DNA of 64,000 nt from Varroa destructor (lineage: Eukaryota; Arthropoda; Arachnida; Mesostigmata; Varroidae), in assembly GCF_002443255.2 (NCBI RefSeq), contig NW_019211454.1:35198061-35262060 (forward strand), written 5' to 3'. The notes beneath the pieces are model-generated. The model saw only the letters and a list, made by a program, of their open reading frames with translations, was not told where the DNA came from and searched no databases. This document shows, piece after piece, positions 39,001 to 48,540 of this stretch. Position numbers and translations under genes: made by a program. Within the stretch, counting starts at the first letter, position 1. Each line of letters starts with the position of its first letter.

Positions 39001-42000
39001 ATTTAGCATACGTTTGTTCTCCTTCTCCATCATTCTTTCATAAAATCTTTCTTAATTATACTTACCTAATAACTCCATCGTACTTTGACTCTATTCTCAT
39101 TGAAGTAAAACGTTTCGAGTTCTACGTCCGGAACAGCCGTTAGGCTGTTATACATGAGGCTCTGTTCTCACCTGAGTAATGGCTACTGTCCTTTATACCG
39201 TACCCGGTGGACGGTGTGAATGTGTTGGTTGACGACGACTCTGCTCCTGCGCTGAGGAGTGAGTCCCCACTGCGTGACATATAAGGACCAGGCCCCGGAG
39301 GACAGCACACGGGACCAACGTGTCCTACTGCCGATATGGCGTGCCTCGTGCTGTGACTACTCCCCGTCGTGTAGTAGTTCGGATATAGAGGGTTGTGAGC
39401 CCCTCCATGACCGCCGTGGTGGGAAGCAGCACTGTGAGTGCCATGGCCTCCGAGGGCTCCGTGTGGATTGAGCGGGTTAAGCGTATTCAATGGATTTAGC
39501 GAGTTGAGAGCTGATGGCTCTAGCGGAGCCGGGAGAATCATTTCATAGGCGGACTCTTTCACACTGCCATTTCCAGCCGAATGCGCTCCATAATGGCTTC
39601 CGTAACTTCCGTCGAGAATCGAGGCCGTATAGTGAGCCGAGCGTGGACGCGTAGACACTTGCATAGAAGAGGTCTGGTGGGATTCATTAAGATGAGAACA
39701 CACAGTATGTAGCTATATAAGACTAGAATAGGCCTTTATGGGACGCGAACGAAAAAGAAATTAATGATGAACGTTATTATAATTCGGACTAGTATACTTA
39801 ATAGAGGGCATTATTTTAACCTATTTTATTACTAATTTGTTAGTGACAACAATTTATAACTGATCCTTACCATGATATTAATTCTGCATTGATTAATAAT
39901 AACCAATGATAATACCATAACGATTCAGATGCGAAAGATCTTACTAAATATGCAAACGTACGATCAGGTGGGAAGCCAACGTTGAAATGGATTGGAATGC
40001 TAGCATGTATCAATCGTCTTTCGAACGCTTTATATCTTCTGTAAAACGAACACATTCTTTACGGCCGTTTTGTGTACACTTACTTGAGCAGTGACAAGAC
40101 CAGAAGATCCTTTAACGGCCAATGGCTTCGAATGCGGCCTGGGAGTAGTCATACTATAATACCGATCCTGTGAGTGATTTCGCGAACTGGGCGCCGTCTG
40201 TACTAAACTGTTGAACTCCCTAAGGATCTCGGAGGACGTTTGAGGGACATAGGCGTCCATCTTAATCGGTGAGCTTCCGCTAGAAACGGGGCTGGAATCA
40301 GAACTCGAGTGGTAGAATTGTTTTGGAATTGACTTACGTTCCTTTCGCTTGTGCGTTGTTTGCAATGTGTTTACGTTTAGTGAGACCTTTTCACCCGCCT
40401 GTAACTGGTGTTCGGTCAGAGCACCCTTATATTTCGGCCAAGTTCCCCCGTTGTTTGGAGCGCTGCTAGTACCACGATGATTCTCTTTACTACTGCTAGT
40501 GCTTGATCCCTTATGACTCTTTGCTGATTTCCTTTCGCTTGAAAACCGGTCAATGACAGAGTCGAGCTCAAAGATTGCCTCCTTCGTATCATTGCTGCTC
40601 TGTATCGTGGACAGAGGGCGCGTCGATTTTTTCTCGCCAAAGATCTTGTTTTTAGCGCGATCCAATAACGTGTTGGACGCCTTTTTCTCCGATGGTGATA
40701 CCAATGTTTTCGCCAGTTTCTCATCGGTCTGAACACACACCGAGCTGAACTGTTTTAGGATAATATTCGCTGATCGGTCCTTGGTATCATCGTTTTTGCT
40801 GCTACTGTTGATAGAGTTGCCGAATCGACAAACTTGAAGTTGAAATCGGCCAGGCTTGTCCAGCTTCTCAAGGGCGAGCTGCATATCGGTAACGACCTGT
40901 CCATCGATACTGAGAATGCGGTCTCCTGCCTGTAATACTTGTGCCCCCGGTGTGCCTGGGACAGTTTGAGCGACGTAAACACCGGCCTCGAGTACGAGTC
41001 CATGGGTCTCCTTTTCAGGGATTTGAAGTTCACAAAAGAAATAGCCCCTTCTACTGGAATGCTTATGCTGAGAACTGGCTCTACGCCTCACCTCCAACTT
41101 GAGATAGTCTGTAGCCTTCTGTAACATCTCTTGCGCAACTTCAACTCCCATCTGGAATACACTGGCTCCATTGATTTTAATAATTTGGTCCTGCAGTAGA
41201 AGCTTTCCGTCGGCGGGACCTCCAGCTTCTATTCGGGAAACCCACAATGTATCATTGTTTTTGCATGTCTCAAACCCTCCGCCGTTCTCCAATCCATCGA
41301 GCTTCTAAAAAAAATTCAATTTCAACAAGCAAAAAGAAAAAATATGGAAAAAAACCTTGGTGCAGGCGATAAAAACTAATATCTATAATAGAACATGAAT
41401 AACAACATAATAATAATAATACTTCCTTTTATATTTAATAGGTAGCTAGCTGGTTGCGTTAATTAATATATGAAATTTTTTGTTACTCTTTGTTGTTATG
41501 ACCCATTGTTGTTTCTACTAGTTGGCACAGAGAGAGAAAGAGAGATTTATTTTTAATTCGTGGCAATATGTGCGCTATATGTATTATTTACGTAAAATCA
41601 GAATGCAATATGGAAAATACTGTAAACGTATTAAAGCACAGGTGGAGGACGAATACCAGCAATTAAAAATCAATCAAGTTGCTACGTACCAGTTTGACCG
41701 TTTTGGTGCTCGCTTCGAACTCCTCCATGATGTCAATAGCTGAATCCTTGCTTAGAGCCACTCCCAGCTGCATTTGACGAAGTTCATTAAGTTCCTTATT
41801 CGCTTGTCTCTTGGCGTCATCCGAGTCTCTAAGGGCTTCCGCCAGTTCCGAAACCGCACGGTCGCGCTCCTTTCGCAGACGGTCGCAAAGTGCCCGGATA
41901 CTTTCCCTCTCGAGGACGATCTTGTCACGCTCGCTGAACGCCCAGTCCCGTCTTCGCTTGCTTACTTCGGCCTCCTGCAAAATTGGACGGGACAAATACG

Positions 42001-45000
42001 CACAGGCACACAGAATCCAGAATCCATTCAAAGACAGAACACGCGACAATGCGCTCGAATCATCATTCCCCCAGGCCTGGAGCGTGGTTCCTCGATTCAG
42101 CTATTGGATGGTTTGCATAACATAACACGACTATTCTGATCGAACCGGACAGACACGCTTGAATTCCGTACAAGCTTTGCGTATCGTTTCTGTACGTTAT
42201 ACGTACAATAGATAAATGAACAAATTATATGTACGGGTTATCCTGTGAGAGCACATTTACAGATACAGAAATTATTTGGGCCGGTGAGCTTTACAATGGT
42301 ATTTATATATGAAACGTTCGAATATTGAATTAGGCTGTCGATGAAACTGTGCTACCCAATCTACAGAAATATGTAGAAGCAGTCTAGGGAACCATTTTTG
42401 CTTTACAAGCGTACGAAGATTGGCAAGGCTTACGCTAGCATAAATATTGCAATTATATATATAAATATATCGTATTGAAATTACTTGTTGAGCTTCGGTA
42501 AGTTCATTCTTGAGCTTGGTAACTTCTTTGTGAAGCGCTTCAATCTGATCCTTATAAGCTTGCGAGTCTTGTTCATGCTGCTTTTGCAGTGGGGAGCACT
42601 CTCGGAGTTGGTTACACTCCTTGAGTGCACGGTCTCGATCCTGCAGCGCCGACGCAATCTCCCGCTTTAGGCCTTCATTTTCATCTTGCAAGCTTTTGAT
42701 TTTGTTCTCGCTAGTAGATAGCTCAGAATTCTTTGTTGCGAGCTCCTCTTGGAACTTTTCCATTTCCTTATGTACACTGTCGCGCTCGCTCATGATCAGA
42801 GCGTACTCCTGTACAGCTGCATTGCGTTCCTCGGTGAGCCTATTCAGGTCTTTGCCAGCCTTAAGCCGGATGGCCATTGCCTGGTTGATCTCCTTCATGG
42901 CGTCATCCCGCTGCTGTTGGGTTCTTTGGAGTTGTTCGCGCGCATCGTTTCGTTCCCTGAGTGCGTTGTCCCACTGTCGGATGGCGGCCGTGCATTGTTG
43001 CTGCAGCCCCGCGCATTCGCGGAGTGCAGCATCACGCTCGCGTTTCGCGTCGTCCAGCTGCTTTTTGAGCCGAGCCATATCTTCTTGCGAAAGCTCCATC
43101 TTCGACACGTGCGATGAGTGTACCTGCGTCAAAGCAATTAAGAACGTAGCGGAGCAAGAACATTAGGAATGCAGCACATATATCTGTTAGGCTATTAGGA
43201 GCGTCCAAAGCGTCCACAGCAAAAGCATTTTCTAATACTAAACAAGCATCCAAATAGAGTAATAGCTGGTTGTTACTGTTTTTTCCGAAAGCTTCAAACA
43301 GATTCTGTCTGTTTGGGACCTTTGCTTAACTCTACATACTACCCCTTAGAAGATGCTCTCTTCGTGGCTAGTCAAAGACAATCACTATAGGTTCATATTT
43401 GCGTGTTTAAGATTTATCGCCTGTTAAGATATCATCAGAATGATTTTCTTGATTTAACGCCTAGTATGTGGCGATAAGTGTATTCGCGTGAATCTCGCGT
43501 CGCCTGAACCATTAGCAAGCATGATCGGTCATGTTCGTTCTGCAGACACTAGTAACTTAGCCTAATTGTCTGTTTAAAGTACGGCTAAAGTTTTCGCGCG
43601 GTAGCCTTTGCGCAATACATACAATGCACATCTTTGCTCAGTTATACATAACTTGAAGGGAGCATTTAGATGCATGTATAATGTGTGTATATATATATAT
43701 AGTTAGAAAGCAAAACACTAATAAGATGAGCGTCATATCCAGCCGCCGCAGTAGCAGCGTACAACGGTCACATGCTCATCAACATCTTTATAAAGCGCCA
43801 TCTGTCTCAAAGCTGTTCACCGCTCCAATCTATAGTAGCAGAAAGAGAGCGAAAGAGCTGAAAGAGTGAGTGAAGGTTATGGGATCAACGGACGCGCGAG
43901 TCAAGTGCGAGGTACAGCAGCAGTAGCTGGCGGTAAGCAATATTTGCAATTTACTTTGCACGTTCGTTCGTCTGCGTACAGACTCTCTTGCCGTTCTCTT
44001 TCTTTCTGGGGCTGCTCATCGGCGTGTAGTCTGGGTTACTGTCGATGCTGCTGGTGCTGCCGTCATCGTCGTCATCTGCAAATGACATCACCACTTGGTT
44101 GGTCCCGGAAGAAAAAACTCAACGTCCTCTCCAGACAAGATGGAGTCAGCGGTTCCATTGTACTGCCTCCTGTTTCTGTCAAGGTCCCATAGGCTAACGG
44201 ATCCTAATGCTGCTGATACTGCTGCTGGCCTCCATCGTCACTGTCCCTAAAGTTAACAACCTCTTCCAGAAGGCCTCCTACTTTCAGTTATATTTGTATG
44301 TATGGGTGTCTGTGGCTGCGTGTATTCTTTCTCACGTTCTCAAGCTACGATTCGTTTTTATGTTCGTGCCAAACATTTGTCGTTTACTGCATCTATCCTT
44401 CCAGCCACGTGCGTTAACGGTGGGCGGACTAGCCGGCTAGCTGGTAGGTGCCGCCTACCAGCTATCTAGTACTGTCTGGATATAGTAACGGCCATTAACA
44501 AAATGTACTCGATGATAGCGAAAAGGAAGGAACCGGCAGAAAAGAAGTAGTCTTCGGGCAGAACGTCACTGTAGTCGATGCTACTTCAGTCTCACACTGT
44601 ACAGCTATACAGCCTCATTTCGGGTAGTTACGATGCAGAAAGACTATACAGCAGCCGCACATAACAGCACAAGCTTCAAGTCTGACGTTGTTCGATTCGT
44701 AAGTTCAACAAACGAAGGGATGAGTGCTCACCCAAAGCGATTACTGCTTTCTCATAAATCAATAGTGCCGTATTCGACATAGAAATGTCTTGTCCTCTAT
44801 CGGTCGAGTGCGGCCGAAGAACCCGCCCAGTCGCATTGCAGCAGTGGCTAGTGCATCCGTTGCCACTATTCCAGGCCCATTTCGGTGCCGTCTGCTTTGT
44901 AGCGCCATTTGGAATATGTCCGTCGTCTATCGCTTGTCGTCAATTCACTGCAGAAGCCAACGACTCGACAAGGAGACAAAGCAAGCGAATGAACAGAGAG

Positions 45001-48000
45001 ACTTCCTTTGTCCTCTCTGTTTAGGTTACTGGCGCTGCTACTTATTTGTGCTCCTGATTTTCCGCAATGAGACTTTTGAGACCGAGCATTAAAAGCCCTT
45101 ACTCTTCCCTAATCCTCTGAAGAAACGACGAGCGAATGAGAAATACGATAAGGAAGACGGTAACAAGCGAGGGCTTGTCCGCGCTCGAACCAGGCCGGAG
45201 CAGAGAGCCACTCGGTCGCAATGTAAAAGTCGTGACTGTCCCCGATAGTGCTGCGTTTGGTCTAACATGTGTATGTCTCTGGGCGTACTCGTGTGTACTT
45301 GCCAGAGTCTGCCATGCGAGACACTGGAACACAGTAGCATATTAGACCGTCAGCGCCAGCGACTGCGACGCTTAGGCTTGGAACGGATCCTGTGCAGTGT
45401 AACGGAAGAGGCTGGTTGCCCGTAACTGAACACACGGAATCTGCGAAATGCGAAGCAGAATATGCCCGCATAGTCGGCGAGCAGTCAGCGCTGCTCTGCA
45501 GTCGGTCCAACTCCGATCTCACGCCTCACAGCGTCCTACCCATAGTTCCCGCTGGGGTGCGATCCCCAATGACGCCTATTCTTGCCAATCCCAGCTATAT
45601 CTGCTGTCGTTGTTTGCGGTAGGGGGAAGCGAGAAGCGTCTGTACGGGCACAACCGAATGCTATCGTCTGGGCGGTGTCGTCGTAACAGCATTCGGTGGT
45701 CGTTACGGCCCTAATAGTCCTGTAGGCAACAACGGCAGAAGGACAAGTTTGGCAGGAGTCGGCGTTCGCCAGCTCTAATCCACCTGCCTGTAGAAGAGTT
45801 AGGACAGTATTTCGTTCGCGGTTACGCGCTACCGTTTCAGCCGCCCAACTTCTTTAACAAGAGAGTCAGGATCTACCAGCTGGGCTAGAAGGTGGTAGCA
45901 AGCGCAAAAGCAGAGATATAGAAAATCTCGTATATATATACTGAACGAATTCTCAGCGAGCAAGCAGGCGGTATTCCAGTAAAGGAGAGTTACTTTAGAA
46001 GCGGAATATTCTATTCATCGTCAGCGTAGGCGTATCCATGGCCGCATGTATACTAAAAGCAAAAGTTCGACAGTATTATTATAATATAGTGATTTTCCAT
46101 TGGTCTCAGTTCGTTTTGTTGTATTAGGTGCAAGTGTGTGTGTGCGCGTAAGTTACTCTAAGTATACTATGTACACATCTGTGAATATAGTACGTGTCAT
46201 GCATATCTTCGTCGTCGGATCTGAAGAGACAGTTTCGACGATAATTTTTCTATCATTTGAAGCATATTAATTTCGATTGATTGGTTCATGTAGCAATTGC
46301 TGCGGTTGAAAAGCCCTTTTTACTAAAACCTTTCTTCGTCTCTTTTTTTGCAACCTTCTTACTGGGCGAACGGAAACTATCGAGCAAGAGAAAGGCCAAA
46401 ACAAAAGAGAAGAAGCGCAGAGAGCACGAGGAGGACAATTAAGAAAAGACGAAGTAGAAGCAGAAGTCAAAGGATAAGCTGAAACGGTAGGATGAGACTC
46501 ACATTGGGCCACCTAGGCCCACCTCAGCACGTTGAACAGAAGGCAACGGTCACTGCCGCCGGTGAACGAGAGAAAAATGGTGAAACGCTGGTCAGGACAG
46601 ACACATGAAGGACCAGCTTACATACCGGCAAATCGGCCAAGGACCTAATGCTCTTCCATCGCTGCCACTGCCATCGTGCCATCGTTAACGTTACTTCAAC
46701 CACACGGACGACTGCGGGGCAAAGTACAGCGCCCTTAGTGAACGAACCCGGCAGTCAATACCTGCTACAGAAAGCGGAAGCGGTCATAACGGCCTCAACA
46801 GAACTAGCTCGTCAAGATGACATACATACTAAACCTCAACAGCTTACAGCTTTAGCCGCAACTGCCACCTATGGCATCGGTGGTCCTGATACTACAGGAC
46901 GGAGCTCGTCTATGGAACGTTATCCAGACCGCCCTCGCCGCAGCACCAACGCACCCCTTCGTAGTGTGCCCCAGCTACCAAAGAGCTCACTCCCCTTCCA
47001 TCGTTCTGTTGTTCTGTGAAAGTGCAAGCGATCGTGAACCCATAACTCGGTGAGCTAACTCAAGCCGTACCTGACTACAACATGAAATGCGATTAAATAA
47101 GACTAAGGGAGCCCCCCTGTTGTCGGTAAGTAAGTCGTTCTTCGACAAGAAAAAAAAAACTAGCTATAAGCAAAAATCGACCAACACGGTGCGTAGGCGA
47201 TTATTGTGAGTACATATTGCTTTTATTGCGTGGGCATATTCTGACTGTCGATTCATGCCATGTAAAAATGGCATTTGAATCCTTGAATTGTCCTTTTTAC
47301 TGTGATGGATTTCCCCTTTTTATCAATCGTTTGGCAATTCTACCATGATTTATGAGAACAAAACAGAAATATTAGAAGCGTAAAGTGTCTGTATTGCCAT
47401 TTCCTTTGCCTGTCAGGGTACCGTCCATAAACGGTTGTCCTGTCGCTGCTTCCACTGTGAACAACGTAACCGTAAGCGTTCTCCCTTAGCCCTGTACAAG
47501 CCCAACAGCAAACCAAAACCGACTGCGAAATGTAAGTTTTTGCGCAATCGAGCACCATAGGCAGGCCATGGCGCCGCTGCTACGATTCGAGGCAGGAAAG
47601 GACATATGTTCTGCATTTAATTGTTGCTTAACTTCTGGCTTATTTTAGTGGAGTCAGTGCCGTCAACAACAGTTATGATGCCGGTGATAGGAACACCGAA
47701 GAGAACATCGACGAGAACAAACGATAACAAGGAAGACGAATCTGATGACAGCGGTTCCCTTGCCGAATTCTGGGTAATGTGAGCAGGCGCCGCTGCCGAT
47801 GAATCGCAGAGCAAAGTCAGATGCTTTTTGGTTGAATTACCGACCTACTTTTACATCAAGTCAGCCTGAAGTATGCGACCAACCTAGGTAACGGCTCGCC
47901 CAAAAGCCAATCAGCCAATAAGTCGTATACATACGGGTCGAATGCAGGAGCGCCAAAGTCTCGTGCCGGCTCGCCTTGCATCGTTTTTTTGCAGTTTTCT

Positions 48001-48540
48001 TCTTCCTCGATAATTTTTGTGCTCATAAAATAACTCGGCTCGTCTTTTTGAGGCTTGGAGAAACTCATAATATCGTTCTGCCGGGTCGACAGTTCTTTAT
48101 CGAAGGAGCATCGCGAAATATATATATTTTAATTGGCACTTTTATGCAGCATATCTATAGGTTTAATCCAACATGTGTGAAATATGTGTTCTCTTCTCTA
48201 ACGTGCAACCAACAAATAGAACGAACGAAGATGCAAAGCGCATGGATATCGTCAGCAAGGTCTTTGTTAGTCTTTGCTTTGGAAACCACTAAAGCTGGCC
48301 AACCGCAGGTCCCTTTCACACGCGCACATTGTCTATCTGTAGAGAGGTTGAACTATGCACACGGCTAGATTCTGGACTTTTTCCCTTGTATTATATACGA
48401 ATACGATCATATGCACTTACCTGGACGAGATCTGCGTAGCACTTGTGAAGTGTGTCGTACTCATCTTTAAGCGCCTTGCACTTCTGACGAAGCGCTGCCT
48501 CTCCGCCCTCCATCCCGCCGACCTCTAGCGAGGGCTGATG
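32924..48540 (-). CDS. Disks large homolog 5 (MAGUK scaffold), 11 exons, N-terminus open
   Basis: Eleven exons with consistent phases give 1,784 residues and a stop. Counting from the first codon of the first exon, the order is: coiled coil (about 10-345); PDZ1 (352-423); PDZ2 (436-510); a Ser/Gly/His-rich linker; PDZ3 (1093-1174, loop EPLGI); a second Ser/Gly-rich linker; PDZ4 (1356-1438, loop NLGI); SH3 (1452-1512); and a guanylate-kinase-like domain (1601-1784). RRRDWAFSERDKI and ERDRAVSELAEALR are dlg5 signatures of the coiled coil. The kinase-like domain reads LIGPLNDAV where a GxxGxGK loop would be, so it should bind partners rather than phosphorylate GMP, as is known for MAGUKs. Known family role: a cortical and junctional scaffold in epithelial polarity, cadherin delivery and Hippo signalling. 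Human DLG5 is about 1,900 residues with roughly 600 before PDZ1, so up to about 250 N-terminal residues may be missing or absent here. Confidence 0.95.
33034..33641 (-). other. dlg5 last intron, with assembly gap and (TA)n
   Basis: 608 bases between exons j and k. It contains exactly 100 N at 33150-33249, flanked on both sides by (TA)n runs (33131-33149 and 33250-33292). This is an unresolved microsatellite, and the N count is probably a placeholder. No coding sequence is missing, since exons on both sides join in phase. Confidence 0.9.
33642..33867 (-). CDS. dlg5: dlg5 exon j (guanylate-kinase-like, middle)
   Basis: 226 nt, acceptor TTTTTTTTTGCAG, donor ATCAATG|GTATTA, ending in phase 1. 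It contains IERLKKCQIYPIVIFIKFKS and KQIREVKDCRYLTEKM, typical of the dlg5 GUK. The donor GTATTA is weak. Read-through would add a short hydrophobic tail ending at 33568. Confidence 0.95.
34344..34573 (-). CDS. dlg5: dlg5 exon i (guanylate-kinase-like, first part)
   Basis: 230 nt, acceptor GTTTTCATTGCAG, donor TGCGAACAG|GTACGA, ending in phase 0. It starts TSFRPVILIGPLNDAV, so the ATP-binding P-loop is lost as in the family, and contains GSHFECTTISAIKAICEQ. Confidence 0.96.
34675..35004 (-). CDS. dlg5: dlg5 exon h (SH3 end and hook region)
   Basis: 330 nt, acceptor TTGCGGGGGCAG, donor TTTGCT|GTAAGT. It completes the SH3 with GVNGLWRAWLVDQEGRK and IPSRYKAEEELVLRRS. An Arg/Ser-rich stretch (RSFFRRRSKNAS) and PPPTYQRVEKL follow, leading into the kinase-like domain. 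Confidence 0.96.
35215..36395 (-). CDS. dlg5: dlg5 exon g (PDZ3, linker, PDZ4, start of SH3)
   Basis: 1,181 nt from acceptor TTTAACATTGCAG to donor TATAAAG|GTGGGT, ending in phase 1. PDZ3 carries EPLGIQIKGG and AGLQIGDQLLEVCGINMRN. A Ser/Gly-rich linker follows. PDZ4 carries SNLGITLLGGNAVGIFVHSV and GDQILEYNGIDLRN. The SH3 begins at DAFYVRALFDR and the exon stops within DNTMYK. Confidence 0.96.
36396..38073 (-). other. dlg5 intron between exons f and g
   Basis: 1,678 bases, AT-rich, no coding frame seen. It holds a 46-bp near-perfect palindrome, listed separately. Confidence 0.85.
37173..37218. repeat. 46-bp near-perfect palindrome
   Basis: 22-bp arms GTTATGATGAACGTACGTAC(TT) and (AA)GTACGTATGTTCATCATAAC surround a 2-bp centre, AC. 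There is a single mismatch. The loop is too short for a normal miRNA precursor. It could be a foldback insertion or a cruciform-forming site within the dlg5 intron. Confidence 0.9.
38074..38584 (-). CDS. dlg5: dlg5 exon f (His/Gly/Pro-rich linker to PDZ3)
   Basis: 511 nt, completing the split glycine from the previous exon (acceptor GCAATTGTAG) and leaving in phase 2 (ACACGAAG|GTAAGA). It encodes a Gly/His/Pro-rich stretch, then KRQQRIRIPSTPSVSSSAGR and a C-terminal NPKNRKPKAGDTR that joins RIIIEKSKEP at the start of PDZ3. The phase match on both sides is exact. Confidence 0.88.
38585..39171 (-). other. dlg5 intron between exons e and f
   Basis: 587 bases of AT-rich sequence with no coding signal. 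The other short introns (39674-40083, 41305-41689, 41975-42484, 33868-34343, 34574-34674, 35005-35214) likewise hold nothing notable. Confidence 0.8.
39172..39673 (-). CDS. dlg5: dlg5 exon e (low-complexity linker)
   Basis: 502 nt entering in phase 0 and leaving in phase 1 (TACTCAG|GTGAGA). The acceptor chosen is CCCACCAG, with a weak pyrimidine tract, so the exact 5' border is the least certain of the gene. The peptide has an Asn-Pro-Leu repeat (NSLNPLNTLNPLNP) followed by His/Gly-rich sequence. Poor conservation is expected in this linker. The frame and phase fit support inclusion. Confidence 0.8.
40084..41304 (-). CDS. dlg5: dlg5 exon d (PDZ1, PDZ2, Ser-rich linker)
   Basis: 1,221 nt, phase 0 to phase 0, acceptor ATTTTTTTTAG and donor GCTCAA|GTAAGT. 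It encodes 407 residues (349-755). PDZ1 (352-423) includes TLWVSRIEAGGPADGKLLLQ and DQIIKINGASVF, with an atypical carboxylate-binding loop. PDZ2 (436-510) includes GVYVAQTVPGTPGA and AGDRILSIDGQVV. A basic and Ser-rich, probably disordered tail follows, rich in possible phosphosites (SSSDSSPVSSGSSP). Confidence 0.95.
41690..41974 (-). CDS. dlg5: dlg5 exon c (end of coiled coil)
   Basis: 285 nt, phase 0 to phase 0, acceptor CCAATTTTGCAG and donor AAACTG|GTACGT. It encodes 95 residues (254-348) including SKRRRDWAFSERDKIVLERE and KERDRAVSELAEALRDSDD, the most diagnostic dlg5 motifs in the window. SKDSAID near the end matches the DSAID segment preceding PDZ1 in the family. Confidence 0.97.
42485..43123 (-). 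CDS. dlg5: dlg5 exon b (coiled coil)
   Basis: 639 nt, phase 0 to phase 0, between acceptor TTTGACGCAG and donor CAACAA|GTAATT. It encodes 213 residues (41-253) of heptad-rich coiled coil, for example QCTAAIRQWDNALRERNDAR, KEINQAMAIRLKAGKDL and ERNAAVQEYALIMSERDS, all close to the dlg5 family. The donor ends in AA rather than AG. The long plus-strand frames opposite (42621-43166) are antisense shadows. Confidence 0.95.
43951..44088 (-). CDS. Candidate acidic exon inside dlg5 intron
   Basis: A 45-codon frame on the dlg5 strand runs from an ATG at 44086-44088 to a TAA at 43951-43953. It reads MSFADDDDDGSTSSIDSNPD, then YTPMSSPRKKENGKRV. Third codon positions are strongly G/C (GAC GAC GGC AGC ACC AGC ATC), unlike neighbouring frames. 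An acceptor-like TGTCATTTGCAG lies at 44076 and would enter after the FA codons in phase 1. A phase-0 exit AGA|GTCTGT could in principle join the next dlg5 exon, but that donor is weak. It may be an alternative dlg5 first exon, a cassette exon, or an exon of another gene. The product is unknown. Confidence 0.35.
   Translation of the reverse strand: MSFADDDDDGSTSSIDSNPDYTPMSSPRKKENGKRVCTQTNERAK
44438..44464. repeat. 11-bp perfect inverted repeat
   Basis: TAGCTGGTAGG and CCTACCAGCTA pair around TGCCG, giving a GC-rich stem-loop within the dlg5 intron. Confidence 0.9.
47856..48068 (-). CDS. Candidate 70-codon frame inside dlg5 intron
   Basis: This frame starts at an ATG on the dlg5 strand, 350 bases downstream of dlg5 exon a. 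It reads MSFSKPQKDEPSYF, an acidic stretch (KIIEEEENCKK), then DPYVYDLLADWLLGEPLPRL. The composition is protein-like, with an internal ATG at the MQGEP position. A possible donor CCTAG|GTTGGT lies near its end, in phase 2, and does not fit the phase-0 entry of dlg5 exon b. No family was recognised. It may be a small independent exon or chance. Confidence 0.25.
   Translation of the reverse strand: MSFSKPQKDEPSYFMSTKIIEEEENCKKTMQGEPARDFGAPAFDPYVYDLLADWLLGEPLPRLVAYFRLT
48421..48540 (-). CDS. dlg5: dlg5 exon a (first recognised exon; coiled-coil start)
   Basis: The acceptor TTTCGTCCCTTTTCAG lies just above 48540 and the donor CTCGTCCAG|GTAAGTGC at 48421. The exon is 120 nt, phase 0 on both ends, 40 residues ending YDTLHKCYADLVQ. 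It joins smoothly to VHSSHVSKM in the next exon. An in-frame ATG at 48511-48513 sits in a strong context (GGCGGGATGG) and could be a start if the acceptor is not used. No upstream exon was found up to 64 kb. Confidence 0.85.

Larger units (their letters stand above)
43124..48420 (-). other. Large first visible dlg5 intron with GC-richer block
   Basis: 5,297 bases. From about 43.7 to 47.9 kb the sequence is GC-richer, with many open frames of 60-123 codons on both strands. A (TA)n run lies near 43690. Two minus-strand frames look exon-like and are listed separately. The block could be an internal promoter with alternative first exons, but no transcription start signal can be identified by eye. 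Confidence 0.6.

Noticed and set aside
42621..43166. 181-codon plus-strand open frame rich in Ser and Cys
   Set aside because: It lies exactly opposite the dlg5 coiled-coil exon, whose minus-strand peptide matches the family. It is an antisense shadow.
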